From the NCBI RefSeq assembly GCF_017308975.1, contig NZ_JADWPD010000001.1, forward strand, positions 186,001 through 250,000: a stretch of 64,000 nucleotides of DNA. Reading direction: 5' to 3'. Under the pieces are notes generated by a model, which worked only from the letters and a program-made list of their open reading frames with translations, did not search any database and was not told where the DNA came from. A program made the translations under genes and the position numbers. Positions 16,074 to 24,022 of the stretch are shown in pieces. The stretch's first letter is position 1, and the number at the start of each line of letters is the position of its first letter. This DNA is from Amycolatopsis sp. MtRt-6 (GTDB lineage Bacteria > Actinomycetota > Actinomycetes > Mycobacteriales > Pseudonocardiaceae).

Positions 16074-16886
16074 ATGACGTTCACCGCGCGATCGTGGCTG
16101 GCCCCGGCCCGCCCCGAGTTCCCCGGGACGATCGAGGATCCGGCCGAGCGCCGCGCGATCAAGCTCGAGCTGCTGATCGTCTTCGGGATCACGCTGGGCC
16201 TGTCCGGCGTGCGCAGCCTGCTGTCCCTTGTGGACTCGCTGCTGCAGCCGGTGCCGCTGGCCCAGCAGCAGACCCAGCTGAACGTGCCGCAGGCCGCGGC
16301 GAGCCTGATCGACCTGCTCAAGCAGCTGCTGTCGGCCGCTCAGCTCGTCGGCTGGGGCGCGCTCGGGCTGTACCTGCTGTGGCGCGCGGGCGTCAAGGTC
16401 GCGCAGATCGGCCTGGACCGCCGGTCGCCCGGCCGGGACACGCTGCTGACGCTCGGGCTCGCGGCGCTGATCGGCATCCCCGGCCTCGGGCTGTACTTCC
16501 TCTCCTACCACCTCGGGTTCAGCCTGGCGGTGCAACCGTCCACTTTGGGCGATACGTGGTGGCGGCCGATCTCGCTCACGCTCTCGGCGTTCGGCAACGC
16601 CTTCGCCGAGGAGGTTCTGGTCATCGGCTACCTGCTGACGCGGCTGCGGCAGCTCGGCGTCCGGGAGAACACCGCGCTGTTCGGCGCCGCCGTGCTGCGC
16701 GGGTCGTACCACCTGTACCAGGGCTTCGGCGGGTTCGTCGGGAACCTCGTCATGGGGCTGGTGTTCGGGCGGCTGTGGCAGAAGACCAACCGGCTGTGGC
16801 CGCTGGTCGCCGCGCACACGCTGTTCGACTTCGTGTCGTTCGTCGGATATTCGCTGCTCAAGGGTCACGTTTCGTGGTTGCCCTGA
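16074..16886 (+). CDS. CPBP-family intramembrane metalloprotease
   Basis: A 270-residue membrane protein with about eight hydrophobic segments. The CPBP (Abi, Rce1-like) motifs are all present: FAEEVLVIGYLLTRL (EE plus R), RGSYHLYQG (His) and AAHTLFDF (His). Such glutamic proteases cleave prenylated or bacteriocin-related peptides, or act in sigma regulation; the substrate here is unknown. It starts at ATG 16074 and ends 13 bases before the arginine deiminase gene. Confidence 0.9.
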   Translation: MTFTARSWLAPARPEFPGTIEDPAERRAIKLELLIVFGITLGLSGVRSLLSLVDSLLQPVPLAQQQTQLNVPQAAASLIDLLKQLLSAAQLVGWGALGLYLLWRAGVKVAQIGLDRRSPGRDTLLTLGLAALIGIPGLGLYFLSYHLGFSLAVQPSTLGDTWWRPISLTLSAFGNAFAEEVLVIGYLLTRLRQLGVRENTALFGAAVLRGSYHLYQGFGGFVGNLVMGLVFGRLWQKTNRLWPLVAAHTLFDFVSFVGYSLLKGHVSWLP

Positions 16887-16899
16887 GTAGGCTCGGCGG

Positions 16900-18111
16900 G
16901 TGATCGACGAAACGACACCTCCCCGGGTGGACAGCGAAGTCGGACCCCTGCGCGCGGTGCTGCTGCACCGGCCCGGCAACGAGCTCAAAAGGCTGACGCC
17001 CCGCAACAACGACCAGCTCCTGTTCGACTCGATCCCGTGGGTCGACCGGGCGCAGGACGAGCACGACGCGTTCGCCGAGGTGCTGCGCGGCCGCGGCGTC
17101 GACGTCCTGCTGCTGGCCGACGCGCTCCGGACGGCACTGGAGGACGACCGCGCCCACGCGGCGGGCGTGCACGCGGCGGTCGACGACCGGCGGCTCGGCG
17201 GCGACCTGGCCGACTCGCTGCGTTCGCACCTCTCGGGTGTCGACGCAGCCGGCCTCGCCGAAGTGCTGATGGCCGGGATGACGTTCGAGGAGCTGCCATC
17301 GGCGGAGGGCGCGTCGCTGGTGCGGATGATGAACCACCCGCACGACTTCGCCGTCGACCCGCTGCCGAACCTGCTGTTCACCCGCGACTCGTCGGTGTGG
17401 ATCGCCGACCGGGTGGCGATTTCGTCGCTGAACATGCCCGCGCGCCGCCGCGAAACCGCGGTGCTCGACCTGATCTACGCCTACCACCCGCAGTTCCGCC
17501 ACGCGGCCCGCGCGTACGGCGCGCATTCCGCGCCGATCGAAGGCGGCGACGTGATGCTGCTGGCGCCGGGCGTGCTCGCCATCGGCGTCGGCGAGCGCAC
17601 GACGGCGGCCGGCGCGGAGTCCCTGGCGCGGTCGGTGTTCGCCGACGGCATCGCGCACACCGTGCTGGCGGTGCCGATCGAGCAGTCCCGCGCGACCATG
17701 CACCTGGACACGGTGTGCACGATGGTCGACGCGGACGCGGTGGTGATGTACCCGCTGGCGCGCGACTCGCTGACGGCGTTCACCCTGCGCCCGACCGGCG
17801 ACGGCGGGGTCAAGGTGGCCGGCCCGGCGCCGTTCCTGGTGGCAGCGGCCGAGGCGATGGAGATCGACCGGCTGCGCGTCATCGACACCGGCCTCGACCC
17901 GGTGACGGCCGAGCGCGAGCAGTGGGACGACGGCAACAACACGCTGGCCCTGGCGCCCGGCGTGGTCGTCGGCTACGAGCGGAACGTCGAGACGAACGAG
18001 CGCCTGGAGGCGGCCGGCATCGAGGTGCTGCCGATCGCGGGCTCGGAGCTGGGATCGGGCCGGGGCGGGCCGCGGTGCATGTCCTGCCCGGTCCGCCGCG
18101 ATCCTCTGTGA
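16900..18111 (+). CDS. arcA: Arginine deiminase
   Basis: A 403-residue cytoplasmic enzyme that hydrolyses L-arginine to citrulline and ammonia. Signature segments are [16 protein letters not shown] at the N-terminus, [12 protein letters not shown], the IEGGDVM acidic site, [11 protein letters not shown] with the catalytic His, and the C-terminal [11 protein letters not shown] with the nucleophilic Cys. Start is GTG 16900. No arcB or arcC follows in this window, so the complete ATP-yielding pathway is not encoded next to it. A 19-bp perfect hairpin follows the stop. Confidence 0.95.
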   Translation: MIDETTPPRVDSEVGPLRAVLLHRPGNELKRLTPRNNDQLLFDSIPWVDRAQDEHDAFAEVLRGRGVDVLLLADALRTALEDDRAHAAGVHAAVDDRRLGGDLADSLRSHLSGVDAAGLAEVLMAGMTFEELPSAEGASLVRMMNHPHDFAVDPLPNLLFTRDSSVWIADRVAISSLNMPARRRETAVLDLIYAYHPQFRHAARAYGAHSAPIEGGDVMLLAPGVLAIGVGERTTAAGAESLARSVFADGIAHTVLAVPIEQSRATMHLDTVCTMVDADAVVMYPLARDSLTAFTLRPTGDGGVKVAGPAPFLVAAAEAMEIDRLRVIDTGLDPVTAEREQWDDGNNTLALAPGVVVGYERNVETNERLEAAGIEVLPIAGSELGSGRGGPRCMSCPVRRDPL

Positions 18112-18115
18112 AATG

Positions 18116-18163
18116 AAGTAAGCCTTCCCTAAATGCGTTCAACAATTTAGGGAAGGCTTACTT
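18116..18163. terminator. Long perfect hairpin between arcA and ferritin, arms resemble iron boxes
   Basis: AAGTAAGCCTTCCCTAAAT at 18116-18134 pairs perfectly over 19 bp with 18145-18163, with a 10-base loop. It can terminate arcA. The right-hand side, read from 18147 (TTAGGGAAGGCTTACTTAA), matches 15 of 19 positions of the IdeR consensus, so it may double as a regulatory site for the ferritin gene. Confidence 0.7.
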
Positions 18164-18181
18164 AAATAAGGTTCATCTTCT

Positions 18182-18200
18182 TTAGGAATGGTAACCCTAA
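18182..18200. promoter_or_regulatory. Second iron-box-like dyad upstream of ferritin
   Basis: TTAGGAATGGTAACCCTAA keeps the outer TTAGG and CCTAA halves of the IdeR dyad (13 of 19 consensus positions). It lies about 60-80 bases upstream of the ferritin start, beyond the putative -35 region. That is where IdeR acts as an activator of bfrB in mycobacteria. Confidence 0.55.
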
Positions 18201-18248
18201 TAGGGTGGAGATCACCAGTCCCGAGTGGCATTCGCGCCAATCTTGAAC

Positions 18249-18254
18249 TATTCT
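18249..18254 (+). promoter_or_regulatory. Putative -10 box of a leaderless ferritin transcript
   Basis: TATTCT ends 7 bases before ATG 18262 and there is no ribosome-binding site. If this is the -10 hexamer, transcription would start at or next to the A of the start codon. Confidence 0.4.
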
Positions 18255-18261
18255 GGTCTCC

Positions 18262-18816
18262 ATGGCCCTCACCAAGAAGAAAGAACCGCGCTCCAAGTTC
18301 TACGAACTGCTGCAGGCGCAGATCCACAACGAGTTCAACGCGTCCCAGCAGTACATCGCGCTCGCGGTGTGGTTCGACGCCGAGGACCTCCCGCAGCTGG
18401 CGAAGCACTTCTACAAGCAGTCCGTCGAAGAGCGCAACCACGCGATGGCGCTCGTGCAGTACATGCTCGACCGCGACCACCACGTCGAGATCCCCGGCAC
18501 CGGGGAGGTGCGCAACGAATTCTCCGGCGTCACCGAGCTCATCGAGCTCGCGCTCGAGCAGGAGAAGGAGGTCGCCGCCGACATCTCCGCGATAGCGAAG
18601 GCCGCGCGTGCCGAAGAGGACTACATCGGCGAGCAGTTCACGCAGTGGTTCCTCAAGGAGCAGGTCGAAGAGATCTCGCAGATGAACACGCTGCTGAACG
18701 TCGTCAAGCGCGCGAACGGCAACCTGTTCGAGGTCGAGAACCACCTGTACCGCGAGTCCGTCGGCGACGGCGGCGCCGACTCGCAGATGCCCCCGGTGGC
18801 CGGCGGCAAGCTCTGA
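18262..18816 (+). CDS. Ferritin (BfrB-like)
   Basis: A 184-residue ferritin that oxidises Fe2+ and stores iron in a 24-subunit shell. Ferroxidase-site residues are visible: Glu24 in HNEFNASQQY, Glu57 and His60 in SVEERNHA, and later acidic residues in LEQEKEVAADI and EEDYIGEQFTQWF. It resembles mycobacterial BfrB rather than haem-binding bacterioferritin. The C-terminal 15 residues form a Gly-rich tail. The upstream iron-box-like dyads suggest IdeR-dependent induction when iron is plentiful. No ribosome-binding site is seen, which points to a leaderless mRNA. Confidence 0.95.
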   Translation: MALTKKKEPRSKFYELLQAQIHNEFNASQQYIALAVWFDAEDLPQLAKHFYKQSVEERNHAMALVQYMLDRDHHVEIPGTGEVRNEFSGVTELIELALEQEKEVAADISAIAKAARAEEDYIGEQFTQWFLKEQVEEISQMNTLLNVVKRANGNLFEVENHLYRESVGDGGADSQMPPVAGGKL

Positions 18817-18826
18817 CGTTCTTTGC

Positions 18827-18868
18827 CGGAAACCCGGGCTCTCCCCCTGTGGACAGCCCGGGTTTCCG
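18827..18868. terminator. Terminator between ferritin and the sigma-partner gene
   Basis: GGAAACCCGGGCT (18828-18840) and its exact complement (18855-18867), extended by one more pair, form a 14-bp stem with a 14-base loop between two convergent genes. Confidence 0.8.
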
Positions 18869-18882
18869 CATGCGCCCGGCGC

Positions 18883-19704
18883 TCAGCCGGCGCAGTCCTG
18901 GGTGAGGCTCGCCAGGCTCGTCTGCTCGACCCCGGCCTCGCCGAGCCGGAAGCGGTATTCGGCAGCGCTACCGGCCGGGGCGACCAGGCCGCCGGGCCCC
19001 TCCTTGGCCGCCGGGTAGGCGGCGAGGACCTGGTCCTTCGTGGCCCCGGCGCCGATGCCTTCGGCGGTGTGCGTGGCGACATCCGGCGTGACGACGACGA
19101 CCCCGGCCGCCTTCGAAATGACGACGCTCGCGGACGCGGGGACCCCGTCACCCTGTGCCTTGTAGGTGGTGCAGCTCGCTCCGGCCTGCGCGTCGCTGAG
19201 CGTGACGGCCTGCGCGGTCACCTCGGACTCGGACATGCCGAGCTTGAGCCTGCCGAAGCCGTCGGCCGCGAGCAGCGGCCCGCTGGTCACCCCGGCGAGC
19301 GAGGACGGCGGCGGGGCGGACGGCGGCCGCGGCGAGGCCGGCGTCGACGTGCCCGGCGGTGCGGAAGCCTGGATGCTCTGGGTGCTGGTCGGCCCGGGTG
19401 TCGACGGCTCCGGTGGCCGCCCCGGCGTGAGGTTCTCGGGCGGTGCGCTGGTCGCGCTCCCGTCGGCGGACATCACCGCGGTGCCGTTCTCGGTGTGGAG
19501 CCGGATCATGGTCAGCCCGCCGGCCACGGCGACCACGGCGGCCGCGACCCCCGCCACGGCCTGCACGGTGTGCCGGCGACGGCGACGACGTCGCGCACCG
19601 GCGACGATGGCCGTGCCGGCATCGGGTGGCGGAGGCAAGTCCAGCCGCTCGTCGGCGAACAGGGCGCGCAGGCGCTGCTCCAGTTCGTCCTCGGAGATGT
19701 TCAA
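18883..19704 (-). CDS. Membrane protein co-translated with the SigE-type sigma factor (probable anti-sigma partner)
   Basis: A 273-residue single-pass protein: a cytoplasmic N-terminus of about 50 residues (ISEDELEQRLRALFADERLDL...), a basic stop-transfer cluster, one membrane helix (about 47-66), a Pro/Ser/Thr-rich linker, then an extracellular domain (about 145-273) with two cysteines. The start is TTG 19704 after GGGAG; it overlaps the sigma-factor stop as TTGA, a clear case of coupling. No zinc-binding HxxxCxxC motif is seen in the N-terminus, so an anti-sigma role rests on position and topology. Confidence 0.78.
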   Translation of the reverse strand: MNISEDELEQRLRALFADERLDLPPPPDAGTAIVAGARRRRRRRHTVQAVAGVAAAVVAVAGGLTMIRLHTENGTAVMSADGSATSAPPENLTPGRPPEPSTPGPTSTQSIQASAPPGTSTPASPRPPSAPPPSSLAGVTSGPLLAADGFGRLKLGMSESEVTAQAVTLSDAQAGASCTTYKAQGDGVPASASVVISKAAGVVVVTPDVATHTAEGIGAGATKDQVLAAYPAAKEGPGGLVAPAGSAAEYRFRLGEAGVEQTSLASLTQDCAG

Positions 19705-20351
19705 CCCGCGCCACTCCCTTCGCTTTCGCCGTCGGCCGACTTCAGTCTCGTCCGCAGTGACGCGATCGCCTTGCTGGCCTGGCTCTTGACGGTGCCCTGC
19801 GTGATCCCGAGGGCACCGGCGATCTCCGCTTCCGAGAGACCTTCGTAGTAACGCAGCACCATGACGGCCCGTTGTCTCGGCGGCAGTGTTCGTAACGCAC
19901 GCCACAGCGGCTCGTGCTCGAACGGGTCGGCCGGCACGTGCGGGCTGGTGTCCGGCAGGTCGGCGACGAGGTTCTCCCGCCGCGTCCGCCGCCAGCGGCT
20001 CACGTGCGCGTTCGCCATCGACCGGCGGACGTAGGCCAGCGGGTCGCCCGTCTTTTCGTGGACGTACGACCAGCGCGAACCCATCTTCTCCAGCACGGTC
20101 TGCACCAGGTCCGCCGCGTCGTGCGGGTTGCCGGTGAGCGCGTGGCCGTAGCGCAGCAGCCCCGGCAGGGTGGCCTGCACGAACTCGCCGAAGTCGACGA
20201 AATCGCCAGGCAACGTCGCGGCCCTCCCTCGGCCTGCGCTGGTCACCCACGTATCTCCCCCGGTGAAGACGGGTGCCGCAGCGGTCACCGTATCGCCTCC
20301 CTTCGGGGTCGGGTAGCCGGAAGCCGAGTCGCTTTCCTCCCCAACACGCAT
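19701..20351 (-). CDS. SigE-family RNA polymerase sigma factor
   Basis: A 216-residue ECF-like sigma factor of the actinobacterial SigE-family type. Region 2 spans about residues 50-115 (FGEFVQATLPGLLRYGHALTGNPHDAADLVQTVLEKM...SYVHEKTGDPLAYVRRSMANAHVSRWRR). Region 4 spans about 150-205 (LPPRQRAVMVLRYYEGLSEAEIAGALGITQGTVKSQASKAIASLR). ATG 20351 has GAGGGGG upstream. The N-terminal 45 residues are unlike the family, so an internal GTG could be the real start. The downstream coupled membrane protein is its likely regulator. Confidence 0.9.
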   Translation of the reverse strand: MRVGEESDSASGYPTPKGGDTVTAAAPVFTGGDTWVTSAGRGRAATLPGDFVDFGEFVQATLPGLLRYGHALTGNPHDAADLVQTVLEKMGSRWSYVHEKTGDPLAYVRRSMANAHVSRWRRTRRENLVADLPDTSPHVPADPFEHEPLWRALRTLPPRQRAVMVLRYYEGLSEAEIAGALGITQGTVKSQASKAIASLRTRLKSADGESEGSGAG

Positions 20352-20423
20352 CACAGCCCCCTCAGGTTGCCCGCGTTCCCGGCCGAATTCGCGACGGTCC
20401 GGCCGGGTGATGGTCTGCCCACG

Positions 20424-20777
20424 TCAGCGGTGGACGAGCGAGTCGGGCAGGCGGAAACCGCCGCCCTCGGACTCAGGGAAATCGTGCACGCCGACGACCG
20501 CCGCCCGCGGTATCGGGCCGTAGACGTGCGGGAACAGCAGCCCAGCCGGGTGCGGCGGCACGCCGTCCTCCCAGCGGACCGGTGCCCCGGCCTTCGCCGG
20601 ATCGATTTCGAGCAGCACGACGTCGGTGCGCCCCCGGTAGTGAATGTCGGCCGCCAGGTGCACCGTGCCGAAGTCGGAACAGTGGACGAACCCGACTTCC
20701 CCCAGTGAAGGCGGCCGGTACTCGCCGCCTTCGCCCACTTCGGCCCACTCGGCCGCCCCGCAGATGTGGAGTATCAC
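20424..20777 (-). CDS. DUF952 family protein
   Basis: A 117-residue protein. ILHICGAAEWAEV at the N-terminus, GFVHCSDFGTVHLAAD in the middle and FPHVYGPIPRAAVVGVHDFP near the end fit DUF952, a small cytoplasmic fold related to glutathione-S-transferase or ADP-ribosyltransferase-like domains by some predictions, function unknown. GTG 20777 begins the family's usual ILHI strand. GTG 20828 would add 17 residues and is the alternative. Confidence 0.82.
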   Translation of the reverse strand: MILHICGAAEWAEVGEGGEYRPPSLGEVGFVHCSDFGTVHLAADIHYRGRTDVVLLEIDPAKAGAPVRWEDGVPPHPAGLLFPHVYGPIPRAAVVGVHDFPESEGGGFRLPDSLVHR

Positions 20778-20856
20778 GCCGAGAATCGTCCCACCGGCGC
20801 GATCCGCCGGAGGTGTCTCTTGCGCCACATAATGCCTGGTTGAACGCTCATTGAGT

Positions 20857-20894
20857 GGTGGAGGACCGCCGGTTCATACCGACGGTCCGCCACC
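20857..20894 (-). terminator. Terminator after the DUF5926 gene
   Basis: A 17-bp stem (GGTGGAGGACCGCCGGT against its near complement, two mismatches) with a TCAT loop begins 10 bases past the DUF5926 stop. Confidence 0.7.
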
Positions 20895-20903
20895 CGCCGA
20901 CGG

Positions 20904-21785
20904 TCAGCGCAGGGTCAGCTGCCGGCCGATGAGGCCGTCGCGCGCCCGGCGCTCGGTCGCGTTCAGCGGCTCGTCGTCGAGCGACTTCAACGCCGTCTCG
21001 AGCCGGGCGCCGAGGGCGTCTTTCGCGTCCGCCCACTCGCGAGCGTGCGCTTCGGGGTCGAGGTCCCAGACCGGGACGAGCAGGCCGTGCGCCCGGAACG
21101 AGCCCGCGTAGCGCGACCCCTCGCCGAGGCCGAGCTCGCTGGCCGCGGACAGCCGCGCCAGAGCCTGGAGCAGCAGGTTCTCCGGCTCCGGCCGGACCCA
21201 GCGCAGGTGCGCCTTCTCGCCGGCGAGGACCCAGTAGGCACCCGAGCCGAGCCGTTCGGTGGGCATGATCGCGGCGTTCGCCCGCTCGAGGGAGACGGCG
21301 ACGTCACCGGTCGCGTCGGCGTCCTCGGGCAGCCACCAGCCGAAGTCCGTGTGCAGCGTGACGTCGAGTTCGGCGCCGGGGGTCAGCAGGTCCTGGAGCC
21401 GCGCGTGCTCGTCGGCGGACGGCGGCGTGGTGGTGTCCGGCACGCCGAGGACGTCGCCCTCCTTGGCGTCCAGCAGCCACTTCAGCGACCGGCCGAGGTC
21501 ACGGCTGATGTCGGACGAGCGCGTCTGCACCTGCAGGCCGAGGTAGCGCCGGCCGTCGGAGCGGACGAACGCGGCCGCCGCCATCGGCAGCACGGTCCCG
21601 AGGGTGACGTCACCGCCGTCGGCGAGGGTGAGCCGAGCCGTCGCGGACGGCACGAACTCGCGCAGCGCGATCAGCTCGGGCTCCGCCACCAGCCCTTCGA
21701 ACGGCTGGCCGACGAAGACGTCGCGCACCTTCGGCTTGCGGTCCGACGCCTGCTTGGGACCCTTCTTGCGCGCGCCCTTGCCCAC
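20904..21785 (-). CDS. DUF5926 family protein
   Basis: A 293-residue soluble actinobacterial protein. It has a very basic N-terminus (GKGARKKGPKQ) followed by VRDVFVGQPFEGLVAEPELIALREFVPSATA, typical of DUF5926. The basic tail has led to older misannotation of such proteins as SecA-related. A central segment with acidic clusters and FGWWLPED follows. Function unknown. GTG 21785 has AGGAGG six bases upstream. It is divergent from the P450 gene with a 53-base gap. Confidence 0.85.
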   Translation of the reverse strand: MGKGARKKGPKQASDRKPKVRDVFVGQPFEGLVAEPELIALREFVPSATARLTLADGGDVTLGTVLPMAAAAFVRSDGRRYLGLQVQTRSSDISRDLGRSLKWLLDAKEGDVLGVPDTTTPPSADEHARLQDLLTPGAELDVTLHTDFGWWLPEDADATGDVAVSLERANAAIMPTERLGSGAYWVLAGEKAHLRWVRPEPENLLLQALARLSAASELGLGEGSRYAGSFRAHGLLVPVWDLDPEAHAREWADAKDALGARLETALKSLDDEPLNATERRARDGLIGRQLTLR

Positions 21786-21838
21786 TGCTGCCTCCTCTGG
21801 CTCGGGTTCAGACGCTATCGAAGGGTTAGTCTCGCGAC

Positions 21839-23005
21839 GTGTTCGACCCCCGCGATCCTGTGTTCCTGGAAGACCCGTACCCGGCGTTCGCCGCCCTGCG
21901 TTCACGAGGCGATGTCCATTTCCACGAAGGGCTCGGCATCGCCGTCGCGGTGTCGCACGCCGCGTCGTCGGCGGTGCTGCGACACCGCGGCCTGGGCCGG
22001 ATCTGGCAGGACGCCCAGCCGCTCGAGCGGTTCGCCTCGTTCAACCTGCTGCACCGCAACTCGCTCCTGGAGAACGAGCCGCCGGCCCACACGCGGCTCA
22101 GGCGCCTGATCGCGGGCGCCTTCGGCCGCGGCCACGTGCAACGGCTGCGCCCGATGGTCGCGACACTCGCCGCCCGCATGGTCGACGACCTGGCGGCCGC
22201 GATCGCCGCCGACGGCAGCGCCGACCTGCTCGAACACCTCGCCCAGCCGCTGCCGGTCGCGGTGATCGCCGAGCTGCTGGGCGTCCCCGCCACCGACGGG
22301 CCGCGGATGGTCCAGCTGTCGAACGCGATCGTGAAGATGTACGAGTACGGCGTTTCTGCCGAGGGGCGCGACGCGGCCGAGCGGGCGTCCGCCGAGTTCG
22401 TCTCGTACGTCCGCTCGGTGGCCGCGGCCCGCGCCGAGGCACCGGGCGACGACATCATCAGCGACCTGTTGCGCAGCGAGCTGACGCCCGACGAGCTGGT
22501 GGCCACCGCGGTGCTGCTGCTGATGGCTGGCCACGAAGCGACGGTCAACGTGCTCGGCAACGGCATCACGGCCCTGCTCACGCACCGGGATCAGTGGGAG
22601 CGCCTGCTGGCCTCACCTGCCCTTCTGGATTCGTGTGTCGAGGAGCTGATCCGGTTCGACGCGCCCCTGCAGCTGTTCGAGCGGACGGCGACCGAGGACG
22701 TGTCGATCTGCGGATATGTCGTCCCGCGTGGCGAGAAGATCGGCGCGCTGCTGGGCGCCGCGGCGCGCGACCCGGAGGTGTTCGACGAGCCGGACCGCCT
22801 GGACATCGGGCGGACGCCGAACGCCCATCTCGGGTTCGGGCTCGGGATTCACTACTGCGTGGGTGCTCCTCTCGCTCGGGTGGAGATCGCCGCCGCGTTG
22901 AGTGCGCTGACGGAGAAGCTGCCGGGGTTGCGGTTGGTGGGTGCGCCGCCGAGGCGGCCGGAGTTCGTGATCCGGGGGTTGCGGGAGCTACGGGTCACCG
23001 CCTGA
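21839..23005 (+). CDS. Cytochrome P450
   Basis: A 388-residue soluble bacterial-class P450. The I-helix has LLMAGHEATVN (acid-alcohol pair replaced by Glu-Ala-Thr), the K-helix ExxR is EELIRF, and the haem-binding loop is GFGLGIHYCVGAPLAR with the Cys ligand. No ferredoxin or reductase gene is adjacent, so redox partners must be elsewhere. It begins GTG 21839 with GAAGGG upstream. Substrate cannot be told from sequence; lack of biosynthetic neighbours argues against a local natural-product cluster. Confidence 0.93.
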   Translation: MFDPRDPVFLEDPYPAFAALRSRGDVHFHEGLGIAVAVSHAASSAVLRHRGLGRIWQDAQPLERFASFNLLHRNSLLENEPPAHTRLRRLIAGAFGRGHVQRLRPMVATLAARMVDDLAAAIAADGSADLLEHLAQPLPVAVIAELLGVPATDGPRMVQLSNAIVKMYEYGVSAEGRDAAERASAEFVSYVRSVAAARAEAPGDDIISDLLRSELTPDELVATAVLLLMAGHEATVNVLGNGITALLTHRDQWERLLASPALLDSCVEELIRFDAPLQLFERTATEDVSICGYVVPRGEKIGALLGAAARDPEVFDEPDRLDIGRTPNAHLGFGLGIHYCVGAPLARVEIAAALSALTEKLPGLRLVGAPPRRPEFVIRGLRELRVTA

Positions 23006-23017
23006 CCGGAGTGCCGC

Positions 23018-23175
23018 CGGGACTCGCGTGATTCCGGGCGAGTCCCGCGTGATTGGAGATGGGACTCGCGTGATTCCGGGCGGATCTCGTGTGATTGGGC
23101 GGGCATCTCGTGTGTCTGGAGGGGCATCTCGCGTGATTGGGGAGGCATCACGCGTGATTGGAGGGGCGACACGGG
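23018..23175. repeat. Tandem 21-bp palindromic repeat array (first locus)
   Basis: Seven units plus a decayed eighth, with the GTGATT core at 23028, 23049, 23070, 23091, 23112 (GTGTCT), 23133 and 23154, exactly every 21 bp. The best-preserved core is ATCACGCGTGAT, a 12-bp palindrome, followed by TGGAGGGGC. The array fills the gap between the convergent P450 and mca genes. The same unit recurs at 27521-27600. Confidence 0.9.
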
Positions 23176-23182
23176 GTTTGGG

Positions 23183-24022
23183 TCATGGGGTTACTCCGGT
23201 GAAGAGGTCTTGCTCCGGGGTTGGCGGGGTGGGGTGGGCCAGGTGGTAGTCCTCGTGGGGCCAGACCTGGCGCTCGATTTCGCGGGAATGGGCGAAAAAC
23301 GGGTGGGCCGGGTCTACCTGGGTGGCGTGGGCCAGGAGGGCTCGGTCGCGGGTTGCGAAGTAGGCGTCGCACCGGACTCTGGTGGTGATCGGGAGCTTGT
23401 CGGGTGGGAGTTCGTCGAGGACTTCGGTCATCGACGACTCCAGGCCGGCCGCCAGGGTGGCCTTGTGCAGGGCTTCGAACCAGGCGCGGCTCAGGGTGGC
23501 CTGGTAGTACAGCTTTTGGGGGCGCCACGGCGAGCCGCAGCCCGGGTAGCGGGCCGGGTCGGGTGCCGCGGCGAACGCTTCGAGCGTCACCTCGTGGGTG
23601 CGGATGTGGTCCGGGTGCGGGTAGCCGCCCGTTTCGTCGTACGTGATCACCACGTGCGGGCGGAACTCGCGGACCAGGGCCACCAGCGGGGCAGCCGCCT
23701 CGGACAGTGGCAGGGCCGCGAAGCAGCCTTCAGGCAACGGCTCGCCGGGGCCGGGGATACCGGAGTCGACGAGGCCGAGGAAGCGCTGGCGGACGCCCAG
23801 GATCTCGGCCGCCGCCGCCATCTCGCGGCGGCGGATTGCCGGGAGGTCGGCCCAGGTCTCGGCCGTGTCGAGGGCCGGGTTCAGGATGTCGCCGCGTTCG
23901 CCGCCGGTGCAGGTGGCCACCAGGACGTCGACGCCTTCGGCCGCGTAGCGGGCCAGGGTGGCCGCGCCCTTGCTGGACTCGTCGTCGGGGTGGGCGTGGA
24001 CGCTCAACAGGCGGAAAGTCAC
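23183..24022 (-). CDS. mca: Mycothiol S-conjugate amidase
   Basis: A 279-residue zinc amidase of the PIG-L/LmbE fold that cleaves mycothiol S-conjugates into a mercapturic acid and GlcN-Ins. LLSVHAHPDDESSKGAATLARYA supplies the HPDD zinc and catalytic residues, and YDETGGYPHPDHIRTH the third ligand. The C-terminal WPHEDYHLAHP...DLFTGV matches Mca rather than MshB. GTG 24022 lies in a GTGA overlap with the stop of the upstream exporter gene and has GAGGAG upstream, so the two proteins are co-translated. The context suggests that the conjugates formed here are exported by that transporter. Confidence 0.95.
   Translation of the reverse strand: MTFRLLSVHAHPDDESSKGAATLARYAAEGVDVLVATCTGGERGDILNPALDTAETWADLPAIRRREMAAAAEILGVRQRFLGLVDSGIPGPGEPLPEGCFAALPLSEAAAPLVALVREFRPHVVITYDETGGYPHPDHIRTHEVTLEAFAAAPDPARYPGCGSPWRPQKLYYQATLSRAWFEALHKATLAAGLESSMTEVLDELPPDKLPITTRVRCDAYFATRDRALLAHATQVDPAHPFFAHSREIERQVWPHEDYHLAHPTPPTPEQDLFTGVTP

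Noticed and set aside
23018..23175. CRISPR array
   Set aside because: The 21-bp units are directly adjacent with no unique spacers, and no cas genes are near.
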